Below are positions 7,968-17,758 of a stretch of DNA of 64,000 bases, piece after piece. The stretch is from NCBI RefSeq assembly GCF_017601095.1, contig NZ_JAGFUX010000008.1, positions 1 through 64,000 of the forward strand, read 5' to 3'. The DNA comes from Streptococcus suis. GTDB lineage: Bacteria > Bacillota > Bacilli > Lactobacillales > Streptococcaceae. Numbering within the stretch: position 1 is the first letter of the stretch; each line of letters begins with the position of its first letter. The position numbers were made by a program, and so were the translations under genes. The notes under the pieces are model-generated. The model did no database searches. It was given only the letters and a program-made list of their open reading frames with translations, and was not told where the DNA came from.

Positions 7968-8392
7968 TTATTTTTACCGATAAGCTTTTCGAATGCTGCC
8001 GTCACATTTTCGAAAATCGATGTGTCACCTTTGGCCTTGCCATAGTTTTCGACCAAACTCTTGAAAGTCAAGATGAGATAGCCTACGTAGATTGTATAGA
8101 GAAATGCCACGCCCGTCTGTTCTGGTAAAAGTACCGACATCGGAATTAAGACTGTCAGTAGGATGATACCCATCATCTTACGGATTAGACCATTGATGCC
8201 AATTTTAGATTTGTACTCAATATCAGGATTGATCATAGCAGCAAAAGTACCTGACAGAAAGTCAACGATTTCCATAACGACGATTAATCCAAGCAAAAAG
8301 AGGACAAGACCGTCCTCTGTTGCGATGAGTGCGCGCAAAAAATCAAACATGCCGTTTGGATTCGGTGGGATTTTGGTTAAAAATACTGACAT
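7964..8392 (-). CDS. Phage holin
   Basis: A 142-residue membrane protein with about three hydrophobic segments (residues about 27-50, 70-90 and 95-113), matching phage holin family 4 (toxin-secretion/lysis holins) in size and pattern, including the conserved-looking KIGINGLIRKMMGI. Located directly upstream of the endolysin and a small membrane peptide. It would form the membrane lesion that releases the endolysin. Confidence 0.8.
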   Translation of the reverse strand: MSVFLTKIPPNPNGMFDFLRALIATEDGLVLFLLGLIVVMEIVDFLSGTFAAMINPDIEYKSKIGINGLIRKMMGIILLTVLIPMSVLLPEQTGVAFLYTIYVGYLILTFKSLVENYGKAKGDTSIFENVTAAFEKLIGKNK

Positions 8393-8395
8393 AGG

Positions 8396-8563
8396 CTATT
8401 CTCCTTTCGGAGTATAGTTCACCACATTCTCATTCGCAAGTTCCGGATGTCCCATCAGTTCCAACTGCGCCTTCACCTTCTTTTTAAAGATGCGCGGAAC
8501 ATCCTTAAATGCAAAATCAAAGTGCTCATCTACAATATTCATTGCCATTAACATTACCATCAT
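8396..8563 (-). CDS. Small phage protein before the holin
   Basis: 55 residues from the ATG at 8563, which is preceded by GGAG and lies directly after the stop of the upstream gene. A longer reading frame to 8677 would overlap that gene extensively and lacks an RBS. It contains NIVDEHFDFAFKDVPRIFKK, a pattern I associate with small conserved proteins in streptococcal lysis modules. Function unknown. Confidence 0.65.
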   Translation of the reverse strand: MMVMLMAMNIVDEHFDFAFKDVPRIFKKKVKAQLELMGHPELANENVVNYTPKGE

Positions 8564-8567
8564 TTTA

Positions 8568-9107
8568 TTACTCCGTTTCTGTATTTGTGTTATCGGTAGA
8601 ATTGTCGCTACCGTCGACTGTATCAACGTTTTCAATACTTTCATCTTCTGGAACCTCGCCTTCTTCAAAGCTAGCATAAACCTCTGTCAGAATTTCCATT
8701 ACGGAACCATTCAGAATTCTAAATTTATCCTCGACCGCTTGGAATCGGCTGTTCCGCTCTTCCTCAGCCTTGCTTAAGCGCTCGATTAGACCTTCCTGAA
8801 CAGACTGCATTGCCTCGAATTTTTCGGCGGATTGAGCCATAAACGATTTGGCTGATTTTACAACAGCTTCCATCTCATCAATTTTTTGGACTGATTCAGC
8901 CATGGCACGGTCAGCGTACTCAGACTTAAAGTGGGCCTCACGAGCCAATTCGACTAACTCGGCCTCAGTCTTGTCCATTTGATTACCGACTACTTTCTCG
9001 GTATAGGTTGCGTAGCTTCCTGTTGTGGACGCAATAGCAATTTCTGTGTGTGTGATTTCTCCGTCAGAAGAAAACGGATACTTTCCTACCACTTTCCAAG
9101 CTCTCAT
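8568..9107 (-). CDS. Phage protein, DUF1366-like
   Basis: A 179-residue protein with a short N-terminal beta region (RAWKVVGKYPFSSDGEITHT), a long coiled coil (about 50-145) and an acidic Asp/Glu/Asn/Thr tail. This layout fits the DUF1366 proteins found between tail and lysis genes of streptococcal phages. Its start overlaps the upstream stop. Probably a tail-tip accessory or late protein, role unproven. Confidence 0.6.
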   Translation of the reverse strand: MRAWKVVGKYPFSSDGEITHTEIAIASTTGSYATYTEKVVGNQMDKTEAELVELAREAHFKSEYADRAMAESVQKIDEMEAVVKSAKSFMAQSAEKFEAMQSVQEGLIERLSKAEEERNSRFQAVEDKFRILNGSVMEILTEVYASFEEGEVPEDESIENVDTVDGSDNSTDNTNTETE

Positions 9108-9307
9108 TCAGATACCTCCTCTGGTTTCGTAGCTTCGTCCAATTGCTTAGTCACGTCCGCAATTTCTGCTTGCAGATTAGCAATCGTCTGCTGCGCTTCG
9201 GTCAATTGGACAGCGAGCAAGTTTTTCGTCGTCATTTCCTCGGACAGTTTTGTCACGAGGTCGTTATTGGTCAAGCGTAGCGCTTGGTTGATTTGTTCTT
9301 GGTTCAT
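9104..9307 (-). CDS. Small coiled-coil phage protein
   Basis: 67 residues, almost entirely heptad-like (LAVQLTEAQQTIANLQAEIA). It overlaps the next gene by 4 bases and begins 2 bases after the tail protein stop. Such short coiled-coil proteins are common after the antireceptor gene in streptococcal phages. Function unknown. Confidence 0.6.
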   Translation of the reverse strand: MNQEQINQALRLTNNDLVTKLSEEMTTKNLLAVQLTEAQQTIANLQAEIADVTKQLDEATKPEEVSE

Positions 9308-9308
9308 T

Positions 9309-12300
9309 TTAAATATTTCCTCCCATGTCTCTCAAAAGTTGGACCAGGTTTACTCTAATGCCTTTTTGGTGTAGGTAGATATTTTCAAAGTCGCCTGTCT
9401 TAAAATATCTACTTGCATCACCGAGAAACGCCCTATTTCCAACCCTTGGCACAAAGCCGAAGCCAGCTGTGTTAAATATAAAGCCGTTGCTTTCGTTTGA
9501 CCCAGCTCTCATAATAAATTCATCTCCGACAGCTTCGATGATGTCGATTTCTTTGGATGCATTCATTCCGTTCCAAATTTTAAAACCGGCAAATCCTCCG
9601 TCCCAATGACTCTCACCACTCGATGCCCAACGGTTTGAACCAATCACAACATTGCCAACAGGTACGTTACTGTATGTACCAGTTGCAAATTTGATAAATT
9701 GGGTCGGATAGCTGGTTAAAACACGCTTGAGTGCTGCTTGGTCGGTATAGTACAGGATTTGGCCTGCATTAAGATTGACTTCCATAGCCCCGTTCGTAGC
9801 TCTCATCAATCCACCTACAATCTGACTGGCCGACAAGGTCACAGCCTGCACTTGTGTGATAAAAGCATTTTTAGCAAATAACTGTTGCAAATATGCCTCG
9901 TTGGCGGTCATCTTGTTGACGAACGCTTGGTCAAAGACCATCTTACTACCGTCGATGCTATTAACTGCTATCCGTGCAGCATCCAGCGTACCAGTCGTAA
10001 TTTTTCCAGCATCTAAGCCAGCAATCTTGGCTGATGTAATCACACCATCTTGTATGTAAGTCGTACCAGTAATCTGCACTAACTTGCCGTCAATCTTGAC
10101 CGACCCATCCTTGTTTAGATTGAGCTGATTGAGTACAGTGCCTGAGTTGGTCAGATTTTGAATTGCATAAGACCCTGCCAATTGACTAACCTGCGTCTTC
10201 AGCCCATTGGAGCCAGACACCTCCTGGACCAACCCATTTGCAGTCTGTGTGACACGGCTGACATTGTCCAAGATACTGCCAGCTGTACCAACAGCCCCAA
10301 TGGCCCGTGTGTGACTATCGACTTTGTCGTTAACAGCGTGTAGGGCCGTGACTGTGGCAAGCCCTTCGACTGATGGTATTAATGCTCTAGTTTCTGTAAT
10401 GGACCGACTAAAGCTATCTGCAGTCTCTCTCACTTTATTTTCGAGTACAGTTGTAGTTGCATACCCACGACCTGTGATATTGCTATCAACATCAGCCTTG
10501 GTCTGATATCCTTTGCCTGTGATTGCCGACTCAACCTGTGTACTGGTCAATCGCTTACTAATCTCTTGTGCATTTTGAGTAATAGCGGTCTCTGCGCTAG
10601 CCATTCTGCCTGTTAGAGTGTTGTAATCGGTCTGAGATACTTTGCTGGATACATCATTGATTAACTGTCGGATATTAGTCTCAGCAGTCGTGACCTTGTT
10701 ATCAGTCGTAGCCAGACTGGTCGATAACTGTTCAATGCCGGACGCGGTCTGAGTGATAAGTGTTTTGGTGGATACTAGTTCTAAATTTATATCTTCTGGA
10801 GCTGCCGACCAATCACTTGGAATAGACGACAGTTCGAATTTTGGACGACCAGCTAAGGCAGTACCTCCGACCTGAATATACATATTGACCTTGTTTGCAC
10901 TAACAACGCTAACTCCTTGCGGAATTTGTTTAGTAACAGAGATCCTCTCTCGTGGTTGGGTGCCTGATACGATCTTTTGACATTGCAGATACAAGACTTT
11001 ACCGTCTGATAGATTAAGCCTTATCTCACACCCAATACGTGACAGTCCTCTTGAATCAGGAACTAGGTTTTCTCCCTTAATATCTAGACTAATAGTGACA
11101 TATTTTCCGCCTCGTGCGTAATCAATAAAATCTGATGAAGTATCAAAATACCTACTTCCGGATGTCGCATAGACATCGCTCTTCAAGATATAATTCCTTC
11201 CACCCAAGTCGCTCGGAATCTTACCCTCAACTCGAGTTAATTCCGTCCGTATCTGACCAGCAACTGTGTCGACCTTGGCACTTGCAGTGTTGACTTTCCC
11301 ATCAAGTGTCTGTGTACTTGAGGTTAACTCTTCCAGCTTCCTATCGACTGTATTTTGATAAGTCGCTAGATTTTGCTTTGCAGTGTCAGCGGTCGTCTTA
11401 ATCTCATTGAGTTTTTGAGTCGTTCCACGGACATCCTCTTCGTAAACCGATTTAGCCAAATAGTTAGCAGCAATTGCAGTACGCTCGGCAGTTAACTGTT
11501 TGGCAGTTTCGGTCCGACTAGCTGATAAATACTGACTAGCTCGTGTACTTTCGCCATCTTTGTAGGTTTCTAGACTCTCTATACGAGTCTTAAAGCCATC
11601 TGCGGTTTGCTGAGCATAGGTCTTGGCTTCAACAGCCTTGCTGTCAACCGTTTCAATCCGTCTAGATAGTTCTGCACTACTCTCTTGTGCGTTCTGCACG
11701 TAAATGGCTAGTTCGTTCTTTAAATCTAAATCAGCTGGACTCCACTCTTTATTATGATGGCCATGATAAAGAGCTGGGGCCGAAATATCAACAGCGACAT
11801 CCGTGTCATAGGATTCGGTAATTCTCCCGATGATGACCCAAGGTTTGGCCGAGTAATTAACAAGGTAGGTCCATTTAACCCATACCCTCTGCCAGGATGT
11901 CGTGACATTTAACACTGCCATCCCATCGACAGAACCTTTTGCAGTATAGCCATCGGATGTCACTACATCCTTGCTCGCGTTCGGATTGTACATAAAGCAT
12001 CTGATTCTAGCATCTCGATTGGCCTTAACGTAAAATGATAAAATCATCTCTTTAGGATTGACTAATGTCTCGTTCGTCTGCATGACCAAACCTTCTGCTA
12101 ATGCACTAGCGTTTGCGGATTTGGTGATTCGCTTGATGGCGCGACCAAGGTAATTGTCAGCTGGGTAAGCTAGTGGGGAATAGGTCGATAATGTCTCAGT
12201 GTTGGATAACAGATTCTTCTCGCTGACCCAAATCGTCTCAAATCGATTATTCATCCCATCAATCCCACTCTGCAAGTCAGCTGTCTTTCGATTAACACTC

Positions 12301-14051
12301 TCAATCTGACCTGTTTGTGCATTGACAGTCTGCGTCAGAGCTTCGTACTGCGTCCTCGTTTGACCCAGAGTGTCTTCGACAGTCTTGGTTCGACTGGTAA
12401 CACTAGCGATGTCTCCAGTCGCCTTAGAAACGGTTTTAGACAGCTCTGCGACTGTTGACCTCGTACCATCGGCCAGGGTTTCAACAGTTGATACACGGCT
12501 AGCCAATGCCGTCTGTGCTCGTGCTTGCTCCAAAATCTTACTAGCTTGCAAGTCAAGATCGTTTCGCAAAGCTGAAGCACTCGCTTGGCTATCTCTAGCC
12601 TTTTGATCAGCACTAGCGATTGCCGTCTGTAGCTCAGACTTGGCAGTATTTAACACTTGACTAACGGTCGCAACCTGTGCCCTCGCATCTGCGATAGCTT
12701 CTGTCTTAACTTGGTTAGCCCTAGCGATGGCGCTTGCTGCATCCGACTTGGCCTGGTTGGCAAGCGATTCTACAGACTGGGTCTTGGACAATATATCCGC
12801 GACCTGCCTATTATGTTCCTCGGATTGGGCTTGCATGGATTGATTGACTTGGGCGATTTCGGTATCGATAGCTTGCTTGATATTATCCGCATACCGCTCC
12901 GCCTCTGCCTTAGACTGCTCGATACCATCATTGATTTCCTCAGCACGCTTTTCGAATTCAGCGTCAAAATGGCGGTTAGCATTATCAATCTCCTTCTGCA
13001 GTTTCTGTTCAAAGGATGCTGACAATCTTCCAGTTGCTTTATCAACACTACCTGCGACCATGCTTGCGACCGTCGAGCCAAATGTCTGCGACACCTTACC
13101 AAATCCGATTGACTTCAATCGCTTAGACATCGGTCCGAAATGGTAGCTAGTAATTTTCAAACGCAAATCAACATCGAATTGCTCGTGGAATACACTTACC
13201 GTGTCAAACATCTTGACAGATACATCGGACCTACCCTTGACATCTAGATTGATAGAGTTTTCTACCAAATCACAAAGAGTCGAGCTAAAATACCTCTGCC
13301 CATAAGCTAAAAGGCTAGCTTCGTCTGTCACATCCTGGTCGTTAACCTCGATATCTGTTTCATAGATTTGACGATATTGCCCAATCAACGGACTATCCAC
13401 CGTAACAGCAAGTACACGGTCTGCCTCACCCTCAGACTGTCCTTGGATTGTCTTTTTGAGATGCAGTCGTGTTTTTAAGTTGTTAATGTTCTCAGATTCT
13501 TCGTAGCTACTGAGATTCTTTTTGTACATGAACAGTGACTCGTTCTCGATACCGCCATTTTTTAACAACTTGACCTGGTACTTATCTCGTACCAAGTCAC
13601 CACCCCACTGACCGACAATAGAGTGTTTATCCTTGGCCAAAGCATCCATAACCGAAACATTGGACTCGTTAAAAGTATGACGATCCATGATGTCGCTGAA
13701 AAAGGTAAATGGACAGTTCCGCTTGATACTACCAGCTAAGGCAGTCATGACAGTCTGCCCTGGGACCCTATCAACAGAGATAGTGTTGACAGAATAGTAA
13801 TTCAAGAGCGTTGCGACCTGCTTAGCATAGACCTGCACATAGCCATTGGCTTTCTTCGCCTCGAAAATGAAAAATTCCTGCTCACCATGTAAGTCATCCG
13901 ACAATAAAAAGACTTCTCTTTTGAGCAGATTCCACTTCCCATCAGTCAATGGAAATTTAAAGGACAGTTGGTAGGTACTATTGGCTTCCTGCACGATGTC
14001 ATCATCATAAGCAAGATTGAGCGGGATGTTCCCGTCTTTAAGATAGATCAA
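9309..14051 (-). CDS. Tail-associated antireceptor/endopeptidase protein (Tal-like)
   Basis: About 1580 residues. The N-terminal ~330 residues match the prophage tail endopeptidase family (baseplate Tal). Coiled-coil segments follow (about 350-640 and 800-1000), interrupted by two jelly-roll-like modules (about 640-790 and 1000-1110) that resemble carbohydrate-binding modules. The last ~230 residues resemble the gp58-like tail-fibre C-terminus. The best start is the TTG at 14051 (GGAGG 7 bases upstream, overlapping the Dit stop as TTGA). A TTG at 14066 is the alternative. It likely binds capsule or wall sugar. Confidence 0.85.
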   Translation of the reverse strand: MIYLKDGNIPLNLAYDDDIVQEANSTYQLSFKFPLTDGKWNLLKREVFLLSDDLHGEQEFFIFEAKKANGYVQVYAKQVATLLNYYSVNTISVDRVPGQTVMTALAGSIKRNCPFTFFSDIMDRHTFNESNVSVMDALAKDKHSIVGQWGGDLVRDKYQVKLLKNGGIENESLFMYKKNLSSYEESENINNLKTRLHLKKTIQGQSEGEADRVLAVTVDSPLIGQYRQIYETDIEVNDQDVTDEASLLAYGQRYFSSTLCDLVENSINLDVKGRSDVSVKMFDTVSVFHEQFDVDLRLKITSYHFGPMSKRLKSIGFGKVSQTFGSTVASMVAGSVDKATGRLSASFEQKLQKEIDNANRHFDAEFEKRAEEINDGIEQSKAEAERYADNIKQAIDTEIAQVNQSMQAQSEEHNRQVADILSKTQSVESLANQAKSDAASAIARANQVKTEAIADARAQVATVSQVLNTAKSELQTAIASADQKARDSQASASALRNDLDLQASKILEQARAQTALASRVSTVETLADGTRSTVAELSKTVSKATGDIASVTSRTKTVEDTLGQTRTQYEALTQTVNAQTGQIESVNRKTADLQSGIDGMNNRFETIWVSEKNLLSNTETLSTYSPLAYPADNYLGRAIKRITKSANASALAEGLVMQTNETLVNPKEMILSFYVKANRDARIRCFMYNPNASKDVVTSDGYTAKGSVDGMAVLNVTTSWQRVWVKWTYLVNYSAKPWVIIGRITESYDTDVAVDISAPALYHGHHNKEWSPADLDLKNELAIYVQNAQESSAELSRRIETVDSKAVEAKTYAQQTADGFKTRIESLETYKDGESTRASQYLSASRTETAKQLTAERTAIAANYLAKSVYEEDVRGTTQKLNEIKTTADTAKQNLATYQNTVDRKLEELTSSTQTLDGKVNTASAKVDTVAGQIRTELTRVEGKIPSDLGGRNYILKSDVYATSGSRYFDTSSDFIDYARGGKYVTISLDIKGENLVPDSRGLSRIGCEIRLNLSDGKVLYLQCQKIVSGTQPRERISVTKQIPQGVSVVSANKVNMYIQVGGTALAGRPKFELSSIPSDWSAAPEDINLELVSTKTLITQTASGIEQLSTSLATTDNKVTTAETNIRQLINDVSSKVSQTDYNTLTGRMASAETAITQNAQEISKRLTSTQVESAITGKGYQTKADVDSNITGRGYATTTVLENKVRETADSFSRSITETRALIPSVEGLATVTALHAVNDKVDSHTRAIGAVGTAGSILDNVSRVTQTANGLVQEVSGSNGLKTQVSQLAGSYAIQNLTNSGTVLNQLNLNKDGSVKIDGKLVQITGTTYIQDGVITSAKIAGLDAGKITTGTLDAARIAVNSIDGSKMVFDQAFVNKMTANEAYLQQLFAKNAFITQVQAVTLSASQIVGGLMRATNGAMEVNLNAGQILYYTDQAALKRVLTSYPTQFIKFATGTYSNVPVGNVVIGSNRWASSGESHWDGGFAGFKIWNGMNASKEIDIIEAVGDEFIMRAGSNESNGFIFNTAGFGFVPRVGNRAFLGDASRYFKTGDFENIYLHQKGIRVNLVQLLRDMGGNI

Positions 14052-14743
14052 ACCGTATACCTCCAATTCCCCTTAATTGTGATTTTCGTGACCGTTCCAC
14101 TTGTTGAAATACCGCTTCTTCCAATAGGTATCTCAAAAAACGGACCACGTTTTCGAATGGTGTTCTTCACAGCACCATTCTTGTCATAGATATTTTGTCG
14201 CTTGTGACGGCAGTCGATGGTCGCTCGAGTATCCAATTCCAATTCCATCAATTGTTGACCAATGGTCAAGGTCACCCGTCCAGAACCCTCTATGATGATG
14301 ATAGGTTCAGAATAGACCGTACCAGGATTTTGAATAGAACCAGATGAAGTCAAAACGACATCGGCTGGGTTTTTGATATAGCGAAACGGATGCATGGACA
14401 CAGTAATTTCCACCTTCCAACGATGTGGACCAAGTGGTACGTAGCTACTGGATACTAAATCACAGTAGAAAAGGCTATCCCTCAGATAGCCAAATTCCAC
14501 TATGTTATTATCAGGTCGAAATGTCTCAATCAGTCGCATAGCATCTGCCAAATGTCTCAATGTGATGGTAAATGTCCTGTTGTAGCCATCATACGCACCC
14601 TCGCTGACATGTAGTTGCCCATTGGCACCGAAGACCTCGACTTGTTCAGACCGCTCAATCGATGCCTGAGCCTTACCAAAGTCTAACACATGGCAATCTG
14701 CGAAATTGGAGGTGTTTAGATCATTGATTATCATATAATCCAT
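14048..14743 (-). CDS. Distal tail protein (Dit)
   Basis: 231 residues, the usual length for a Dit of siphoviruses. It shows the N-terminal ring-domain pattern (FGKAQASIERSEQVEVFGANG, HPFRYIKNPADVVL) and a C-terminal galectin-like beta region. It lies between tape measure and Tal, and its ATG overlaps the tape-measure stop (TAATG). It forms the hexameric hub that joins tail tube and baseplate. Confidence 0.88.
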   Translation of the reverse strand: MDYMIINDLNTSNFADCHVLDFGKAQASIERSEQVEVFGANGQLHVSEGAYDGYNRTFTITLRHLADAMRLIETFRPDNNIVEFGYLRDSLFYCDLVSSSYVPLGPHRWKVEITVSMHPFRYIKNPADVVLTSSGSIQNPGTVYSEPIIIIEGSGRVTLTIGQQLMELELDTRATIDCRHKRQNIYDKNGAVKNTIRKRGPFFEIPIGRSGISTSGTVTKITIKGNWRYTV

Positions 14744-17100
14744 TAAATCCCCTCCCTTGCCATAATGGCGCCTTGATGCATATAGCTATTTTGAGCCATT
14801 TTTTCACCGTCCAAATAGACTGCCAACTCCTTATCCACCAAAGCAGATAGGAATCGCTCGATGTTCGCCAGACGAGCAGCTAAACTATTTCCGCCATCAT
14901 TTCCAGCTAAATCACCAGATGATGATAACAAATTTCGACGTACATCAACCGATGCACTTGAGGTCACATCATAGGCCAAAGATTGATTCTCAAAAGGCTT
15001 GGCAATCGCCCCAGCCATACCAGAAACGGTTCCCATCACATCCTTGAAACCAACTTTTAAATTAGTATTTAAACCTTGCATGATGGCAAGACCAGCAGGC
15101 TTCAAAAGAACTCGGTCATAAGAGATAGGACCCTTGTGTTTCGCAATCCAGCCAGCGATACCGCCTACGAAACTCTTAACGCCCTCCCAAGCAGATTTTA
15201 GTCCGCCTAAAAATCCATTCATGATGGCAGCGCCAGCACCGGAAATATCGATTTTAGCAATGCCTTTAATTGTCGATATGACTTTGTCAATCACACCTCG
15301 AACAGCACCACCAACACTCGATACAACACCTTCAAAACTTTTAAATGCCCCTTTGATTCCAGAGATAACATTGTCAATAATTCCTTTAGCAACCTTGACA
15401 ACATCTTGAATAGCCATCCAGGCTAGCGAGAATGCATTTTTTAGCACACCAACAGCGTTTCCAGCTCCCGAAAATGCCAATTTAATCCAGTCAATGACCG
15501 TTCGGATAATATTCCCAGCTGTCTGAATAGCTGACTGGATATTGGTCCAGGCTGATTTGATAAAGGAACTCAAACCTTCCCCAGCCGAACCCAGATTACC
15601 AAACATCCCAATGGCTACACCAATCCACTCAGCTATGACACTTAGAACTGGTTGAATGAAATTAAATGCTTGCACCAAAAAATCAACTACAGGCGTTAGT
15701 AACTCGATGGCAACTTTTAGGGCATCAAACGCAAAGCTAACACCTTCCAAAATACCTTTTACCACCCCTCCTAAGAATGAACCGAATATATCGAAAGCTG
15801 GCATCAAAGCTTCACTCAAAATACTAATTAGTGGCTGTGCCGCATTCCACATGTTGACAAAAGAGTCCACTACTGTCTCTATGGCCGGCGAAACGATTTC
15901 CATAAATCTCTGGAAACCATTTTCAACCGCTGGCAATATTGCTTCGATTAAGGTTTGGATACCCGAAAAGTCCAACCGAGCAATACCATCCATGATAGTT
16001 GTTATCACCGGTTCAATTGCCGCACCAATCGTAGAAAAGAAACCAGGTAATTGCCCAAAAGCCGTCTGTATCCCTGCTATGACAGGCTGAAATGCTGTCA
16101 GAATCTCTTGAAATTTTGAAGTAATTGGGCTTAAATCAACACTCATTCCAAGACTAGAAAACATGCCCTGAAACTGTTGAGCAACCAAGGGACTTGCTTC
16201 AGCGATAAACGTTCCAATCGCAGATGGCAACCCTTTGAAGATATTCCCGACCATCGGAATAAAGTTTCCGAATAAAAAATTAGATGTCGTCGTTGCCAAG
16301 GCTTGTAGTTGCGGAGCTATATTTTCGCCCAAAGACAAACCTGCAAGTGAATTAGCCCAACTTGCCTTCATTGCAGCAAGCGAACCCGTGTAGGTATTCT
16401 CAGCCTCTGCAGCTGCTACACCTGTCAGGCCCATGTTTTCCTGGACAAGGTGGATAGCTTCGACAACATCCGCATAGTTACTGATATCGAACTTGCGTCC
16501 CATAGCAGACGGCAAGCCCTCAGCAGTCGTCAGCAATCGCTCCATTTCAGCTTTTGTACCACCAAAACCAAGCTTCAAGTTATCTAGCATGGCATAGTTT
16601 CCGCGAGCTAAACTTTGATAAGTCTGTTGGATGACACCGATATCGGTACCCATTTTAGCCGCATTGTCCGTCATGTCCATGATAGCCATATTGGCCATGT
16701 TGATGGCCTTGGTCGAATCACCACCAAGAGCTTGTTTCAGGCTAGCCCCCATGGACACCGCTTGCTCAGCGTAGGTATTTGCCGATATGCCAGCCTTATA
16801 GGCTTCCTTAGCAAAATTCTTGGCAGACTCTTGAGCGCCATCATAAATAGTGTCCAGACCACCAAAAGATTGTTGCAAATCAGCGCCAGCAGGTATAGCA
16901 TTTTTAAGAATAGCTCCTAATCCTAGCGCTCCCGCACCAAGCACTGCTAGTATTCCTGTCTTTAATGCTCCGCCCAGAAAGATTCCTGCGGACTTACCAG
17001 CACTACCAACTTCGCCATCTAATATTTTTGAAATTGACCCACTAATGCCTTTAGCAGACGGGACTATTTGCACATAAGCAGAACCTAAATCAGTTGCCAT
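14743..17100 (-). CDS. Tape measure protein
   Basis: 785 residues from the ATG at 17100 (GGAGG 8 bases upstream; a TTG 15 bases earlier is less likely). The N-terminus LGSAYVQIVPSAKGISGSIS is typical of streptococcal tape measure proteins, followed by Gly/Ala-rich helices and several hydrophobic segments. Its length sets tail length. No lytic transglycosylase or peptidase domain is evident. It overlaps the chaperone gene by 11 bases. Confidence 0.93.
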   Translation of the reverse strand: MATDLGSAYVQIVPSAKGISGSISKILDGEVGSAGKSAGIFLGGALKTGILAVLGAGALGLGAILKNAIPAGADLQQSFGGLDTIYDGAQESAKNFAKEAYKAGISANTYAEQAVSMGASLKQALGGDSTKAINMANMAIMDMTDNAAKMGTDIGVIQQTYQSLARGNYAMLDNLKLGFGGTKAEMERLLTTAEGLPSAMGRKFDISNYADVVEAIHLVQENMGLTGVAAAEAENTYTGSLAAMKASWANSLAGLSLGENIAPQLQALATTTSNFLFGNFIPMVGNIFKGLPSAIGTFIAEASPLVAQQFQGMFSSLGMSVDLSPITSKFQEILTAFQPVIAGIQTAFGQLPGFFSTIGAAIEPVITTIMDGIARLDFSGIQTLIEAILPAVENGFQRFMEIVSPAIETVVDSFVNMWNAAQPLISILSEALMPAFDIFGSFLGGVVKGILEGVSFAFDALKVAIELLTPVVDFLVQAFNFIQPVLSVIAEWIGVAIGMFGNLGSAGEGLSSFIKSAWTNIQSAIQTAGNIIRTVIDWIKLAFSGAGNAVGVLKNAFSLAWMAIQDVVKVAKGIIDNVISGIKGAFKSFEGVVSSVGGAVRGVIDKVISTIKGIAKIDISGAGAAIMNGFLGGLKSAWEGVKSFVGGIAGWIAKHKGPISYDRVLLKPAGLAIMQGLNTNLKVGFKDVMGTVSGMAGAIAKPFENQSLAYDVTSSASVDVRRNLLSSSGDLAGNDGGNSLAARLANIERFLSALVDKELAVYLDGEKMAQNSYMHQGAIMAREGI

Positions 17101-17473
17101 GCTCCTCACCTCCAATCTCTATTTCTAGGGCACGCATAGCACGATCAAACTCCTCACCAGAAGAAAAGACACGTTCCTCACGTTCCACTTTCGACCCTTC
17201 CAAGGCTTGAGTGACAGAGTTTGGACGATTCCGTCCAGCTTGTCCGTCCTTGGTTTTAGACCAAAAGAGCAAACGCACCGTATCATAGATACCTGCAAGT
17301 AACAGAGTATCTAGGTCTTCCTTCTGACCAGACAAGACCTTCTTAATCCGTGATTTTTCACTTAGACCGCAAGCAAAAACAGCTACCCTTGATAGAGGTA
17401 GCTGTCGATAATCATATATGCCATAAGTTTCGGCCAAATCGCAGACAAGAGCATCCTCATCTACCGCAATCAT
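17090..17473 (-). CDS. Tail assembly chaperone, second frame (gpT-like)
   Basis: 127 residues, resembling the DUF5361/gpGT C-terminal proteins that load the tape measure protein. The ATG overlaps the previous stop (ATGA), placing this frame -1 relative to the upstream gene. A slippery heptamer at 17491-17497 allows fusion of the two products, as in the lambda G-T system. It could therefore be made only as a fusion and not from its own ATG. Confidence 0.75.
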   Translation of the reverse strand: MIAVDEDALVCDLAETYGIYDYRQLPLSRVAVFACGLSEKSRIKKVLSGQKEDLDTLLLAGIYDTVRLLFWSKTKDGQAGRNRPNSVTQALEGSKVEREERVFSSGEEFDRAMRALEIEIGGEEHGN

Positions 17474-17748
17474 TCTGGCGAGGATTGCGAGTTTTTTAGG
17501 TCTTTGACTTGTTCAAAGACATCCTTGATTTCAGCACCAAGAGCAGATATAGGCACCAGCCCTTTTTCTGTACGGACATGGTCTTTGAGTTTCTTCGCTT
17601 CGTCACCGAGTAATAAATTGACAATCCGAATCAAGGCCCCGCTAACACCATTTTCTTCGTCTGTGATGGCCTCGAATAGCTCGTAATTCTCCAAACGGTC
17701 TTGGTCAATGCTAAGCACAAGACCTGTACTAGTTTTTACTTCGAACAT
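17470..17748 (-). CDS. Tail assembly chaperone (gpG-like)
   Basis: 92 residues located between the major tail protein and the tape measure gene, the conserved site of the tail assembly chaperone. Good RBS (AAGGAGG). The sequence includes FEVKTSTGLVLSIDQDRL and a helical C-terminus. A -1 frameshift site eight codons before the stop would extend it into the following frame. Confidence 0.78.
   Translation of the reverse strand: MFEVKTSTGLVLSIDQDRLENYELFEAITDEENGVSGALIRIVNLLLGDEAKKLKDHVRTEKGLVPISALGAEIKDVFEQVKDLKNSQSSPE
17491..17497 (-). other. Programmed -1 ribosomal frameshift site (A AAA AAC)
   Basis: In the zero frame the codons are CTA|AAA|AAC, so the heptamer sits in the canonical X XXY YYZ phase. 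After a -1 slip the frame reads L-A-I-L-A-R-M-I-A-V without a stop, directly into the gpT-like frame. A 7-bp stem (CGCAATC/GATTGCG, 11-nt loop) starts 1 nt downstream. Confidence 0.75.
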
Positions 17749-17758
17749 TTAAACCTCC

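Noticed and set aside
8564..8677. Longer start for the small pre-holin gene
   Set aside because: It would overlap the DUF1366-like gene by over 100 bases; the ATG at 8563 has an RBS just after that gene's stop.
17100..17115. TTG start of the tape measure protein at 17115
   Set aside because: The ATG at 17100 is better spaced from GGAGG and begins with the conserved MATDLGSAYVQI.
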